Under the pieces are notes generated by a model that was given only the letters and a program-made list of their open reading frames with translations, had not been told where the DNA came from and did not search any database. Of a DNA stretch of 37,800 nt, positions 1-7,534 are shown in pieces (position 1 is the first letter of the stretch; the number at the start of each line of letters is the position of its first letter). Both the position numbers and the translations under genes were made by a program. Source of the DNA: Rhodospirillales bacterium 20-60-12 (GTDB taxonomy: Bacteria > Pseudomonadota > Alphaproteobacteria > Acetobacterales > Acetobacteraceae); the NCBI GenBank assembly GCA_002255495.1, contig NCAP01000012.1, forward strand, positions 1 to 37,800. Reading direction: 5' to 3'.

Positions 1-2
1 GC

Positions 3-113
3 CTGCTGAAGATTGGGCAGAAAGCGGCGGCGGGATTTGTTGTTCGCGTGGCTGACATTGTTGCCAGACAGCACGCCCTTCCCGGTGATTTGGCAGCGGC
101 GAGACATGAGTAA
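3..113 (+). CDS. 3' end of an unidentified protein (partial)
   Basis: The third forward frame is open from the window edge to a TAA stop at 111-113. It gives 36 residues that begin [16 protein letters not shown] and end in LAAARHE. The amphipathic, alanine-rich composition looks like a genuine helical C-terminus. The overlapping alternative frame, starting TTG at 13, is rich in Arg, Trp and Pro and runs through a strong hairpin, so I prefer this one. The family cannot be identified from the tail alone. Confidence 0.4.
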   Translation: MLKIGQKAAAGFVVRVADIVARQHALPGDLAAARHE

Positions 114-127
114 ACCCTCGATAAAGC

Positions 128-149
128 AAAAAAGCCGGCGAGTGCCGGC
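128..149 (-). terminator. intrinsic-terminator-like hairpin read on the minus strand
   Basis: GCCGGC (134-139), a four-base loop and GCCGGC (144-149) form a perfect 6-bp GC stem. On the minus strand it is followed directly by six T (128-133), the classical intrinsic terminator layout. No minus-strand gene lies immediately upstream: the nearest is nadK, ending at 764 beyond a plus-strand gene. It may stop nadK read-through or an antisense transcript. In the plus direction there is no U tract. Confidence 0.45.
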
Positions 150-246
150 AGGACGCTGGATGGCATCGGCGTATGACCAAATATTACGACAAGGTCAAGC
201 CTTGATGGGTTGTTGTCATAAGCCGGCACGTGCGTAACATACGCCC

Positions 247-735
247 ATGACCTCATTTTCCAGCGTTGATACGCGCCCCGACTTGATCATTGCCCCCCAC
301 AAGCCCGAACGCTCCTTTGTCGTCATTGCCGTGCTGGCCATTTTGCTGGCCATGGCGCTGGAGACTCGTGAGGTATTGCTGCACGCTACGATGGATTGGG
401 GCCTGGTCGTGCTGGTGTTCGGGTTTGCCGGTATTCTGGCGGTCAATTTCAACCATTACAGGTTGGGTCGGCCGCGGATCGAGCTGAGCCAGGCGGGCCT
501 GACCGCTTTTGACCTGAAAGGCCGCCAGACCTTCTATCCTTGGGGTCAATTACAGATTTTTGCCCCCGGCTCACGGCCGTTCACCATCCGCGCCGCGTTG
601 AGCGCGTCCACCAAAATAGCGGGCAAAGCAGCGGAGGGCCCTGTGTTTCTCGAGTTCAAGACCAAAAACTACGCAACCAGCGAAAAACTGGAGGATGTCA
701 TCAATCGTTACCGGGCCGGTTTGCTCTGCATTTGA
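247..735 (+). CDS. small two-helix membrane protein with PH-like C-terminal domain
   Basis: This 162-residue protein has a short N-terminal tail and two hydrophobic segments (about residues 23-39 and 51-67) separated by a short loop. A soluble C-terminal part of about 90 residues follows. Its start, with RIELSQAGLTAFDL then a tryptophan strand (YPWGQLQIF), resembles the bacterial PH-like domains that follow a pair of transmembrane helices in small membrane proteins. It ends 29 bases from the convergent nadK stop. No enzymatic motif is visible and the function is unknown. The membrane topology is clear; the PH-like assignment is tentative. Confidence 0.6.
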   Translation: MTSFSSVDTRPDLIIAPHKPERSFVVIAVLAILLAMALETREVLLHATMDWGLVVLVFGFAGILAVNFNHYRLGRPRIELSQAGLTAFDLKGRQTFYPWGQLQIFAPGSRPFTIRAALSASTKIAGKAAEGPVFLEFKTKNYATSEKLEDVINRYRAGLLCI

Positions 736-763
736 TCAAACCCCACCGTTTGAAGCTTACGTC

Positions 764-1522
764 TCAGACGGTGAATTGCTCGGTCAAAATCCGCTCGGAG
801 AGCGCGCGGTCAGGGTCGAACAGAACCAACGCCGACAGGCTACGATCCTCACTGACCGCCACCGAGACGACATTACGCACTTCCGTCGAGTCGGCGACGG
901 CCGCGACAGGGCGCTTTTCCGATTCCAGAACTTCGAACAACACTTCAGCCGAGGCCGGCAGCAAGGCACCGCGCCAACGGCGCGGGCGGAACGGCGAGAT
1001 TGGCGTCATCGGCAAAAGATTAGCCGTCAACGGCACGATCGGGCCATAGGCCGAGAGGTTATAGGCTGTTGATCCCGCGGGGGTGGACAACAAGATGCCA
1101 TCGCAGATCAGTTCCTCCAGCCGAATTGTGCCATCGACCGTAATCCTGATCTTCGCCGCCTGGCGCAATTGCCGGAGCAGACTGACCTCGTTGATCGCCA
1201 ATGCTTCCTCAACCGCGCCTGCGGCCGTCACCGCATGCATGCGCAGCGGGTGCAATTGTGTGTGCTGCGCCCGTTCCAGCCGCTCGACCAGTTGGGCTTC
1301 ATGGAATTCGTTCATCAAAAACCCGACCGAGCCGCAATTCATGCCATAGACCGGCACGTTACGGCCGAGCACCAGATGCAGGGTTTCCAGCATCAGCCCA
1401 TCGCCGCCCAGCGCCACGATGATCGCCGCCTGATCAATGGGCGTATCGCCATATTGATCCGCAAGCCGCGTGCGGGCGGCCTGCGCGAACAGACCTGGCG
1501 CCGCGACGAAGGCGATTTTCAA
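764..1522 (-). CDS. nadK: NAD kinase
   Basis: Phosphorylates NAD to NADP with ATP or polyphosphate in the cytoplasm and so supplies the cell's NADP(H). The 252-residue product has the diagnostic GGDG motif (about residues 39-42, within [10 protein letters not shown]), the NEVSLLR segment, and the [17 protein letters not shown] signature of the NAD-binding/catalytic core. The length fits the short alphaproteobacterial form. I place the start at a TTG at 1522. It overlaps the TGA stop of the upstream amidase gene as TTGA, and the reading begins with the expected first strand (KIAFVAAPG). The frame is open further upstream, but that part (Cys/Arg/Ser-rich) lies inside the amidase gene and is not NAD kinase-like. 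The two genes are translationally coupled. Family assignment is secure; the TTG start is inferred. Confidence 0.93.
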   Translation of the reverse strand: MKIAFVAAPGLFAQAARTRLADQYGDTPIDQAAIIVALGGDGLMLETLHLVLGRNVPVYGMNCGSVGFLMNEFHEAQLVERLERAQHTQLHPLRMHAVTAAGAVEEALAINEVSLLRQLRQAAKIRITVDGTIRLEELICDGILLSTPAGSTAYNLSAYGPIVPLTANLLPMTPISPFRPRRWRGALLPASAEVLFEVLESEKRPVAAVADSTEVRNVVSVAVSEDRSLSALVLFDPDRALSERILTEQFTV

Positions 1523-2355
1523 ACCAGGCGCCGATGCTCGAGAACAGGCATTCTGCCACGCACGGCCTGCGTCATAGCCGGATCGATCCGCGCTGAGGCA
1601 AATCCTAATCCATCCGATGCCCGCGCCACCACATGCCCCCAAGGGTCGCAGATCAATGAATGCCCGTAGGTGAAACGGGCTTCGCCCGACCCGTCGATAT
1701 GCTTACCAACACAGGCCGGGGCCGCGACCCAGCATTGGCTTTCAATCGCCCGCGCGCGCAGCAGAACTTCCCAATGATCCTTGCCGGTCTGCACGGTGAA
1801 GGCCGCGGGGAGGAAAATCAGCTCCGCACCAGCACGTCGTAAAGCCAAGAATAACTCCGCAAAACGCATATCATAGCAAATCGCAAGACCTGCCGTTAAC
1901 CCTTTGATTTTACATGTAACAACCTGGTCTCCGGCAGCATAGGTTGCGCTCTCGCGGAAGCCCTGGCCATCGGGTGTCGTAATATCGAACAGATGGATTT
2001 TACGATAGCGGCCGATCTCGGTGCCGGCTTGGTCGAATACGAGATTGGTATTGAATAATTTATCGCCGTTCCGTTCGCCAATCGAACCGCCATGGACATG
2101 AATACCGCGGGTGCGGGCGTAATCGCGCAAAAATTCATAAGCAGCGCCGCCCGGCTCGTTTGAGCCTATGTCCGGCAAACGTTCAGCCTGGGCGAATTTG
2201 GTCGCCCGATCGCCGCCCAGGCATGACCATATCTCGGGCAATGCGATGATATCGGGGCGGTCCTCTTCGAGCGCACGATCCATAAGCTGCCGGGCCTGGG
2301 CAATATTATGCGCCTTATCGGCGTTGGGCGACAATTGGATGACCGAGAGACGCAT
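1519..2355 (-). CDS. carbon-nitrogen hydrolase, Nit1-like (deaminated glutathione amidase type)
   Basis: A 278-residue nitrilase-superfamily amidase. The Glu-Lys-Cys triad is intact: E41 in ALPEIW, K119 in RYRKIHLF, and C160 in AICYDMRF. The RKIHLFD context and the conserved C-terminal half resemble the Nit1/NitFhit branch, whose members hydrolyse deaminated glutathione, a metabolite-repair role. The substrate is therefore inferred from subfamily resemblance. I start at the ATG at 2355, preceded by AAGGTGG three bases upstream. A longer in-frame reading to 2469 adds a sequence with no family resemblance. It is the first gene of a two-gene unit with nadK. The 2356-2532 gap must hold divergent promoters for this unit and for the small exported protein. 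Confidence 0.88.
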   Translation of the reverse strand: MRLSVIQLSPNADKAHNIAQARQLMDRALEEDRPDIIALPEIWSCLGGDRATKFAQAERLPDIGSNEPGGAAYEFLRDYARTRGIHVHGGSIGERNGDKLFNTNLVFDQAGTEIGRYRKIHLFDITTPDGQGFRESATYAAGDQVVTCKIKGLTAGLAICYDMRFAELFLALRRAGAELIFLPAAFTVQTGKDHWEVLLRARAIESQCWVAAPACVGKHIDGSGEARFTYGHSLICDPWGHVVARASDGLGFASARIDPAMTQAVRGRMPVLEHRRLV

Positions 2356-2532
2356 GAACCACCTTGGTTGAAATCGCTGATGTTCATCGTGCCTCTCCGC
2401 GCGCTGAGTGGCAAGCAGGCGGCCTGGGGCAGCCGCTTCGGCAAAAGGGAGCGTGACAAAATGAGACAATTCCGATCTTGATTCTCATGCCTCAGGTCGG
2501 ATTAAACAACCCTAGTTACAAAGGAGGGCCAG

Positions 2533-2787
2533 ATGAATTTTCTGCTGAACAAACGCGCTCGCTTGGCAGCGATCGTGGTGGGATCCATGGTCGCCGGCGG
2601 CGCCTTGACCGGCACCGCTTTGGCCGTCCAGGGCCATATGCTCAATGCCCGCGGTGCGCTGTACCGGGCCAACGCCCAATTGCAGGCGGCTGAACCTGAC
2701 AAAGACGGCCACCGCGTTGAGGCGATGCGTCTCGTTGGCGAAGCGATCCAGCAGGTCAATGCGGGCTTGGCAGCCGGCGCTCGCTAA
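2533..2787 (+). CDS. small exported helical protein, function unknown
   Basis: This 84-residue protein is preceded by a strong AAGGAGG ribosome binding site (2520-2526). Residues 8-32 form a hydrophobic signal-like segment (LAAIVVGSMVAGGALTGTALA) after a short basic N-terminus, so it is probably exported or anchored in the inner membrane. The rest is one amphipathic helix-rich stretch containing ALYRANAQLQAA, then DKDGHR, then AIQQVNAGL. I recall this DKxGHR-x-A-x6-AI-x2-V-x-AGI type of pattern in many small uncharacterised proteobacterial secreted proteins. No function can be assigned. It is the first plus-strand gene of the cluster leading into ialB-like and rlmN. Confidence 0.72.
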   Translation: MNFLLNKRARLAAIVVGSMVAGGALTGTALAVQGHMLNARGALYRANAQLQAAEPDKDGHRVEAMRLVGEAIQQVNAGLAAGAR

Positions 2788-2844
2788 GCGCACCGCGCAT
2801 GATCGGCCTTGTTATGGGGGGCGGCTTTGCGTATCTCTCCCCCC

Positions 2845-3339
2845 ATGACACATAAAATTCTAATACTGGCGGCATGCCTCGCCACCATTCCGCTCGTGGC
2901 CCAGGCCGATGGCGGACCGCAGTCGCTCGGTAACTTTGGCAATTGGACGGCCGCGACCTATGGCAGCGGTGCGGGCAAAGCCTGTTACGCTTTCACCAAA
3001 CCGGAAAGCTCGGCGCCAGCACTGCCCAAACGCGGCGCGGTCCTGTTGACCGTGACCGAACGGGCCGGCAGCCGCGATGAGGTGTCGATCGATGCCGGGT
3101 TCACATACGCCAAGGCGGCGAATGTCGTGCTCACCGTCGGCAGCAACAAGCTCGGTTTTTACACCTCCGGCAGCGACGCATTCGCGCTTGATGGCGGCAA
3201 AACCGTCCTCGCCTTTCAGGGTGGCGCCAGTGCGGTGGCCAAGTCCCCTGCGCCCGGCGGGCAAAGTGTCACTGACAATTTCAGCCTGGCCGGCTTTTCG
3301 GACGCCTATAAAGCGATCGTCGCGGCCTGCCCGAAATGA
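2845..3339 (+). CDS. invasion-associated locus B (IalB)-like exported protein
   Basis: This 164-residue protein has a cleavable signal peptide ([21 protein letters not shown]) followed by a secreted beta-rich domain. The N-terminal motif [12 protein letters not shown]...KACYAF matches the start of the IalB family (named from Bartonella), and the C-terminus carries a second Cys (VAACPK) that could pair with it. I start at the ATG at 2845 because it directly precedes the signal peptide. Its TGA stop overlaps the rlmN start (ATGA at 3336-3339), so the two are translationally coupled. I recall IalB-like genes upstream of rlmN in other alphaproteobacteria. The molecular role of the family outside Bartonella is unknown. 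Confidence 0.82.
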   Translation: MTHKILILAACLATIPLVAQADGGPQSLGNFGNWTAATYGSGAGKACYAFTKPESSAPALPKRGAVLLTVTERAGSRDEVSIDAGFTYAKAANVVLTVGSNKLGFYTSGSDAFALDGGKTVLAFQGGASAVAKSPAPGGQSVTDNFSLAGFSDAYKAIVAACPK

Positions 3340-4487
3340 ATATCGAGCTGAACGCGGCTGAGCGCGAGAGAATTCTCGCCAAGGCGGCGTTGTTTGCGCC
3401 GCCGCCCGCCACCCTGCCAGACGGGCGGCGTGATCTGGTCGGCATGAATCGGGCGGAACTGGCGGCCGAACTGGACGCGATCGGCGAAAAGCCGTTTCGC
3501 GCCAAACAGCTCTGGCATTGGATCTATCATCAGGGCAAAACCGATTTTGCCGACATGAGCAGCATCGCCCGCCCCTTGCAGGAGAAGCTCGCCGCCCATT
3601 TCGTAGTGGGCCGACCGGAGATTGCCGAGGACCAGCTGAGCGCGGACCTGACCCGCAAATTCCTGTTCCGCTTTCGCGATAACGAGGCCGTTGAGACCGT
3701 CTATATCCCCGACCCGGTCGAGGATCGCGGCGCCGTCTGTATTTCCTCGCAAGTCGGCTGCACCTTGTCCTGCCGGTTTTGCCATACTGGCACGCAGCGT
3801 CTTGCGCGAAATCTCGGTGTGGCGGAAATCGTCGGCCAGTTCATGGCCGCGCGCGACGCCTATGGCGAATGGCCGAGTCCGAAGGGCGAGACGCCGCGCC
3901 TGCTCTCGACCATCGTGCTGATGGGCATGGGCGAGCCGCTGTATAATTACGAGAATGTCGCCGCTGCGATGAAAATCGTCATGGATAATGAGGGCATCGG
4001 TCTGTCGCGCCGGCGGATCACGCTCTCGACCAGCGGGGTCGTGCCGATGATGGACCGTGCGGGTGCCGAGCTCGGGGTTAATCTGGCGGTCTCCCTGCAT
4101 GCCGTGCGTGATGATCTGCGCGATGAATTGGTGCCGCTGAACCGCAAATACCCGATCGCCGAATTGCTCGATGCTTGCCGGCGCTACCCTGGCGGTTCGA
4201 ATGCGCGGCGGATTACGTTTGAATATGTCATGCTCAAAGGCATCAATGACAGCGAGGCTGAGGCGCGCGAACTGGTCCGGTTGCTCGCCGGATTGCCGGC
4301 GAAAGTGAATTTGATCCCGTTCAATCCCTGGCCTGGCAGCGCCTATGAGACCAGCTCAAACAACGCCGTGCGCCGCTTTGCCGATATTGTCATGGCGGCT
4401 GGCTATTCCTCGCCGGTGCGCAAGCCGCGCGGCCGCGACATTCTGGCGGCATGCGGCCAGCTCAAATCGGCCGCCAATGCGGGATGA
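3336..4487 (+). CDS. rlmN: 23S rRNA/tRNA adenine-C2 methyltransferase (radical SAM)
   Basis: RlmN methylates C2 of A2503 in 23S rRNA, and A37 of some tRNAs, using two SAM molecules and a methyl-cysteine intermediate. The 383-residue protein has the N-terminal helical domain ([18 protein letters not shown]) and the radical SAM triad CxxxCxxC at C142, C146 and C149 ([14 protein letters not shown]). It also has the [13 protein letters not shown] motif and the C-terminal cysteine C373 (AACGQL) that carries the transient methyl group. Length and order are canonical. It lacks the insertions expected of Cfr, so housekeeping RlmN is favoured. It is coupled to the ialB-like gene by an ATGA overlap. 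Confidence 0.97.
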   Translation: MNIELNAAERERILAKAALFAPPPATLPDGRRDLVGMNRAELAAELDAIGEKPFRAKQLWHWIYHQGKTDFADMSSIARPLQEKLAAHFVVGRPEIAEDQLSADLTRKFLFRFRDNEAVETVYIPDPVEDRGAVCISSQVGCTLSCRFCHTGTQRLARNLGVAEIVGQFMAARDAYGEWPSPKGETPRLLSTIVLMGMGEPLYNYENVAAAMKIVMDNEGIGLSRRRITLSTSGVVPMMDRAGAELGVNLAVSLHAVRDDLRDELVPLNRKYPIAELLDACRRYPGGSNARRITFEYVMLKGINDSEAEARELVRLLAGLPAKVNLIPFNPWPGSAYETSSNNAVRRFADIVMAAGYSSPVRKPRGRDILAACGQLKSAANAG

Positions 4488-4597
4488 TTAAACCTTCGAT
4501 CACAATGCCTGGGCACAACTCTTGATCTATTGGCCAATCTAACGAATTAGAAGGCCAGACGGTCGTTTACAAATCTCAGTTGAATTAGGATTGTTCC

Positions 4598-5986
4598 ATG
4601 GTGCGTAAAATCGGTTCCAAAGCCCCGATTAAGACGATTTTGGGGATAGCTTCACTCATGGTGGTGCTCGGCGCGGGCCTTGGCACGCGTCTGGCCTTCG
4701 GGACCGACGCGCCTCCGGCACCTGCTTCTGCACCACCCGCAGCAACCCCAGCGCCGGCACAGGCCGCAAGCGGCGCTCCAGCGACGGCCCCCGCGCCGAC
4801 AACCCCAGCCTCGCCCCTTGCCGATCAGCTCGCGCGCGGCAAATATCTGGTGGCAGCCGCCGATTGCATGCCCTGCCATTCCGGCCCGGGCCACGCTCCC
4901 TATACCGGCGGCCTGCCCTTCAAGACGCCGTTCGGCGTGATGTATTCACCCAACATCACCCCCGATAAGGCGACCGGCATCGGCAATTGGACCGATAAGC
5001 AATTCTATACAGCGATCCATGACGGCATCAGCCCGGGGCATTCGTTCCTGATATTCCCCAAATACATCTATCCCGCGATGCCCTACACGTCCTATTCGCA
5101 ACTGACCTATAACGACGTGATGGCGATGAAAGCCTATATCTTTTCGCTCACCCCGGTTTCGGCGCCTCATGTTCCCAATGCGCTGAATTTTCCGTTCAAT
5201 CTTCGCCCGATCCTGCTCGGCTGGCGGATTTTGTTCTTCCATCCGCACGCAATGAAATATGATGCAAGCTGGTCCGCCAATGTGCGCAACGGCGCCTATT
5301 TGACCGAGGCGCTTGGCCACTGCACCGAATGCCATTCGCCGCGGAATATCTTTGCCGCCATCAAATCAGGTGACACTTATGCCGGCGCCCCGATCGATAG
5401 TTGGTATGCGCCGAACATATCATCCTCCAAGCGCTATGGCGTAGGAGCCTGGAGCCAGGGCGATCTGGTCAGCTATCTGCATGACGGCGGCAATATCGAT
5501 AAAGGCTCGGCCTATGGTTCAATGCGCGATGTCGTGACCTATAGTCTCAGCCAATTACCGGTCTCTGACGTTCAGGACATTGCGACTTATCTGCAAACCA
5601 TCACGACACCGCGCGATACACCGCCTTCACCGAGCCCGCTCTCGGCCGATGATCTGGCCGCCCAATTGAAAACGGGCGGAGAGATCTATGCGCAGAATTG
5701 CGCCGGCTGCCATCAGGCAACCGGCAAAGGCATGATGACCTTGATCCCGGCACTGGCGGGCAACGGGTCTGTGACCGCAGCGGCACCGACCAACGTGATC
5801 GGCGCCGTCGTGCTCGGGCTTGAGCCCTGGAATCATGGCCCGCCAATGCCCGCTTTCGGCAGCCGCCTGAACAATGACCAGATTGCCGCGGTCGCCAATT
5901 ATGTGCGGACCAGCATGGGCAATGATGCGACCGCCAATGCGACGCCGGATGATGTACAGGCGATTCGCGACCTCAATAAAAAATGA
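4598..5986 (+). CDS. membrane-anchored triheme cytochrome c (dehydrogenase electron-acceptor subunit type)
   Basis: This 462-residue protein has an uncleaved signal-anchor helix (about residues 13-35), a long Ala/Pro-rich linker (36-73) and three class I cytochrome c domains. The CxxCH haem sites are C90-H94 (CMPCH), C241-H245 (CTECH) and C367-H371 (CAGCH). This is the architecture of the cytochrome subunit of acetic-acid-bacterial alcohol, aldehyde and gluconate dehydrogenases, which pass electrons from a periplasmic dehydrogenase to ubiquinone. No dehydrogenase or small subunit gene lies nearby, so the partner is unknown. An AGGAT ribosome binding site precedes the ATG. The gene is flanked by its own 110-bp upstream gap and a terminator-like hairpin downstream, so it is probably monocistronic. 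Confidence 0.88.
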   Translation: MVRKIGSKAPIKTILGIASLMVVLGAGLGTRLAFGTDAPPAPASAPPAATPAPAQAASGAPATAPAPTTPASPLADQLARGKYLVAAADCMPCHSGPGHAPYTGGLPFKTPFGVMYSPNITPDKATGIGNWTDKQFYTAIHDGISPGHSFLIFPKYIYPAMPYTSYSQLTYNDVMAMKAYIFSLTPVSAPHVPNALNFPFNLRPILLGWRILFFHPHAMKYDASWSANVRNGAYLTEALGHCTECHSPRNIFAAIKSGDTYAGAPIDSWYAPNISSSKRYGVGAWSQGDLVSYLHDGGNIDKGSAYGSMRDVVTYSLSQLPVSDVQDIATYLQTITTPRDTPPSPSPLSADDLAAQLKTGGEIYAQNCAGCHQATGKGMMTLIPALAGNGSVTAAAPTNVIGAVVLGLEPWNHGPPMPAFGSRLNNDQIAAVANYVRTSMGNDATANATPDDVQAIRDLNKK

Positions 5987-5993
5987 GCTGCCC

Positions 5994-6040
5994 GGCGCGC
6001 TTGAAGCTCAGGCGACAAGCGCGCCACCGGCTTATTTTTT
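5994..6040 (+). terminator. terminator-like hairpin after the cytochrome c gene
   Basis: GGCGCGCTTG (5994-6003) and CAAGCGCGCC (6016-6025) form a perfect 10-bp stem eight bases after the cytochrome stop codon. A T-rich run (TTATTTTTT, 6032-6040) follows a few bases later. The gap between stem and T run is longer than ideal. It probably ends the cytochrome transcript and separates it from the GNAT/amidase/lpxB operon. Confidence 0.6.
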
Positions 6041-6059
6041 AATGATCAAATCAACATAA

Positions 6060-6698
6060 ATGGTTGTTGAGGCGATACCAGATCTCGTGATCGAGACGCT
6101 GACGGGCAGTTCGCTGCTGCCATTTCTGACCGAATTGGCGCGTCTCAGGATCACCGTGTTTCGCGACTGGCCCTATCTGTATGAAGGTGACGAGGCTTAC
6201 GAACGCCAATATTTGGCGACATACGCGCATAGTTCCAGTGCCGCTGTCATCATCGCGCGGGTCGGCGGTGACATCATCGGTGCGTCAACTTGTCTTTCGA
6301 TGCAAGAGGCCAGTGCCGCAGTGCGCCAACCTTTTCGCGATCGCGGATTGGATGTTAGTCGGTTTTTCTATTTCGGCGAGTCGGTTTTAATCCCCGCTTT
6401 TCGCGGTCGCGGCCTGGGTGTTGCGTTCTTTGCAGCGCGCGAGGGCCATGCCCAAGCTGTCTCTGGCGCAGATTACACCAGCTTCTGCGCGGTCCAACGC
6501 CCTGCCGAACACCCTCTCAAACCGCCCGATGCCGTCACGCTCGATCGGTTCTGGCGCAAGCGCGGCTATCAGCGCTGCCCTGGGCTGGTCTGTCAAATGA
6601 CGTGGTGCGATCATGGTGATGCCGCAGACTCAGTGCATGATCTGACCTTCTGGATGAAATCCATATCCGGCGCCGCGCTGCCGGTTGCGACTGACTGA
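6060..6698 (+). CDS. GNAT-family N-acetyltransferase
   Basis: This 212-residue protein has the GNAT layout: an N-terminal strand/helix (LARLRITVFRDWPYLYEGD), central strands (AAVIIARVGGDIIGAST) and the acetyl-CoA-binding loop FRGRGLGVAFFAAREGHA (the R/Q-x-x-G-x-G/A motif). The substrate is unknown. Its TGA stop overlaps the start of the next gene (TGATG at 6696-6700), which encodes a carbon-nitrogen hydrolase. The two domains are known fused in the same order in some bacterial proteins (Bacillus YhcX type, from memory), which suggests a shared pathway. No good Shine-Dalgarno sequence is visible before the chosen ATG. It may be translated with little or no leader, or start slightly downstream. 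Confidence 0.82.
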   Translation: MVVEAIPDLVIETLTGSSLLPFLTELARLRITVFRDWPYLYEGDEAYERQYLATYAHSSSAAVIIARVGGDIIGASTCLSMQEASAAVRQPFRDRGLDVSRFFYFGESVLIPAFRGRGLGVAFFAAREGHAQAVSGADYTSFCAVQRPAEHPLKPPDAVTLDRFWRKRGYQRCPGLVCQMTWCDHGDAADSVHDLTFWMKSISGAALPVATD

Positions 6699-7534
6699 TG
6701 CTGCGCGTGGCATTGGCGCAATATCAGATTTCCAGACCAGCCGATCTCGCTTCGTTCCTCGCCGGTATCGAGGCGTTATGCACACAAGCGCGCGGCCGGG
6801 CTGACTTGCTCGTGCTGCCGGAATATGCAGCGATGGCGCTGGCCGGCGCGTTTGTGTCAGCGCCTGACGTGCAGGCCGAACTCGCCGCCGTGGTCAGTCG
6901 GACCGCCGATATTCTCGATGGCATGAAGCAGATCGCCAAGCGGCAGAATATCTGGCTGCTCGGGGGTTCATTGCCGATGCAGGATGGCTCAGGGGCGATT
7001 TTCAACCGCGCCCCCCTGATCGAGCCGGGCGGTAAAATCGAATTTCAGGACAAACATGTCATGACCAGGTTCGAGCGCGAATCCTGGCATATCACTCAAG
7101 GCGCCCTGCCCCGCATATTTGATACGCCATGGGGTAAAATCGGCATTGCCATTTGTTACGATAGCGAGTTTCCCTCGCTGGTCCGGTCCCAGGTGCGCGC
7201 CGGCGCCTTCGCCATTTTGGTGCCGACCTGCACCGACACCCTGGCCGGGTTCAACCGGGTGCGCCTGTCGGCACGCGCGCGCGCGATCGAAAATCAGTGC
7301 TATGTCGGCATGTCACCGACCATCGGGGCCGCCCCATGGAGTGCGACATTGGACGATAATCAAGGCTACGCGGCAGCGTTCGGGCCGGTCGATCGGGGCT
7401 TCCCCGATGACGGCGTGCTCGCGCGCGGCGTGATGAACCAGCCCGGTTTGGTCTTCGCCGATCTCGATCCGCAGCGCATAGAGAGCGTGCGCCAAACGGG
7501 CGCGGTATTGAACCATGCGGACTGGCCCGCATGA
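6698..7534 (+). CDS. carbon-nitrogen hydrolase (nitrilase superfamily), GNAT-linked type
   Basis: A 278-residue amidase/nitrilase-fold enzyme with a complete triad: E42 in LVLPEYAAM, K119 in FQDKHVMTRFERE, and C153 in AICYDSEFP. The motif contexts differ from the Nit1-like enzyme encoded at 1519-2355, so the two are not recent duplicates. The gene overlaps the GNAT stop by one base (TGATG) and its own stop overlaps the lpxB start (ATGA at 7531-7534), placing three functionally different genes in one coupled unit. By analogy with fused GNAT-nitrilase proteins, an amide could be hydrolysed and the released amine acetylated. That is inference; the substrate is unknown. Confidence 0.86.
   Translation: MLRVALAQYQISRPADLASFLAGIEALCTQARGRADLLVLPEYAAMALAGAFVSAPDVQAELAAVVSRTADILDGMKQIAKRQNIWLLGGSLPMQDGSGAIFNRAPLIEPGGKIEFQDKHVMTRFERESWHITQGALPRIFDTPWGKIGIAICYDSEFPSLVRSQVRAGAFAILVPTCTDTLAGFNRVRLSARARAIENQCYVGMSPTIGAAPWSATLDDNQGYAAAFGPVDRGFPDDGVLARGVMNQPGLVFADLDPQRIESVRQTGAVLNHADWPA

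Noticed and set aside
13-237. Open frame of 74 codons at the left edge (plus strand)
   Set aside because: It starts with TTG, has Arg/Trp/Pro-rich shadow-like composition, overlaps a better frame ending at 113 and runs through a terminator-like hairpin.
4515-4545. Possible FNR-like site (CTTGATCTATTGGCC) upstream of the cytochrome c gene
   Set aside because: Only the left half-site matches; the right half lacks ATCAA.
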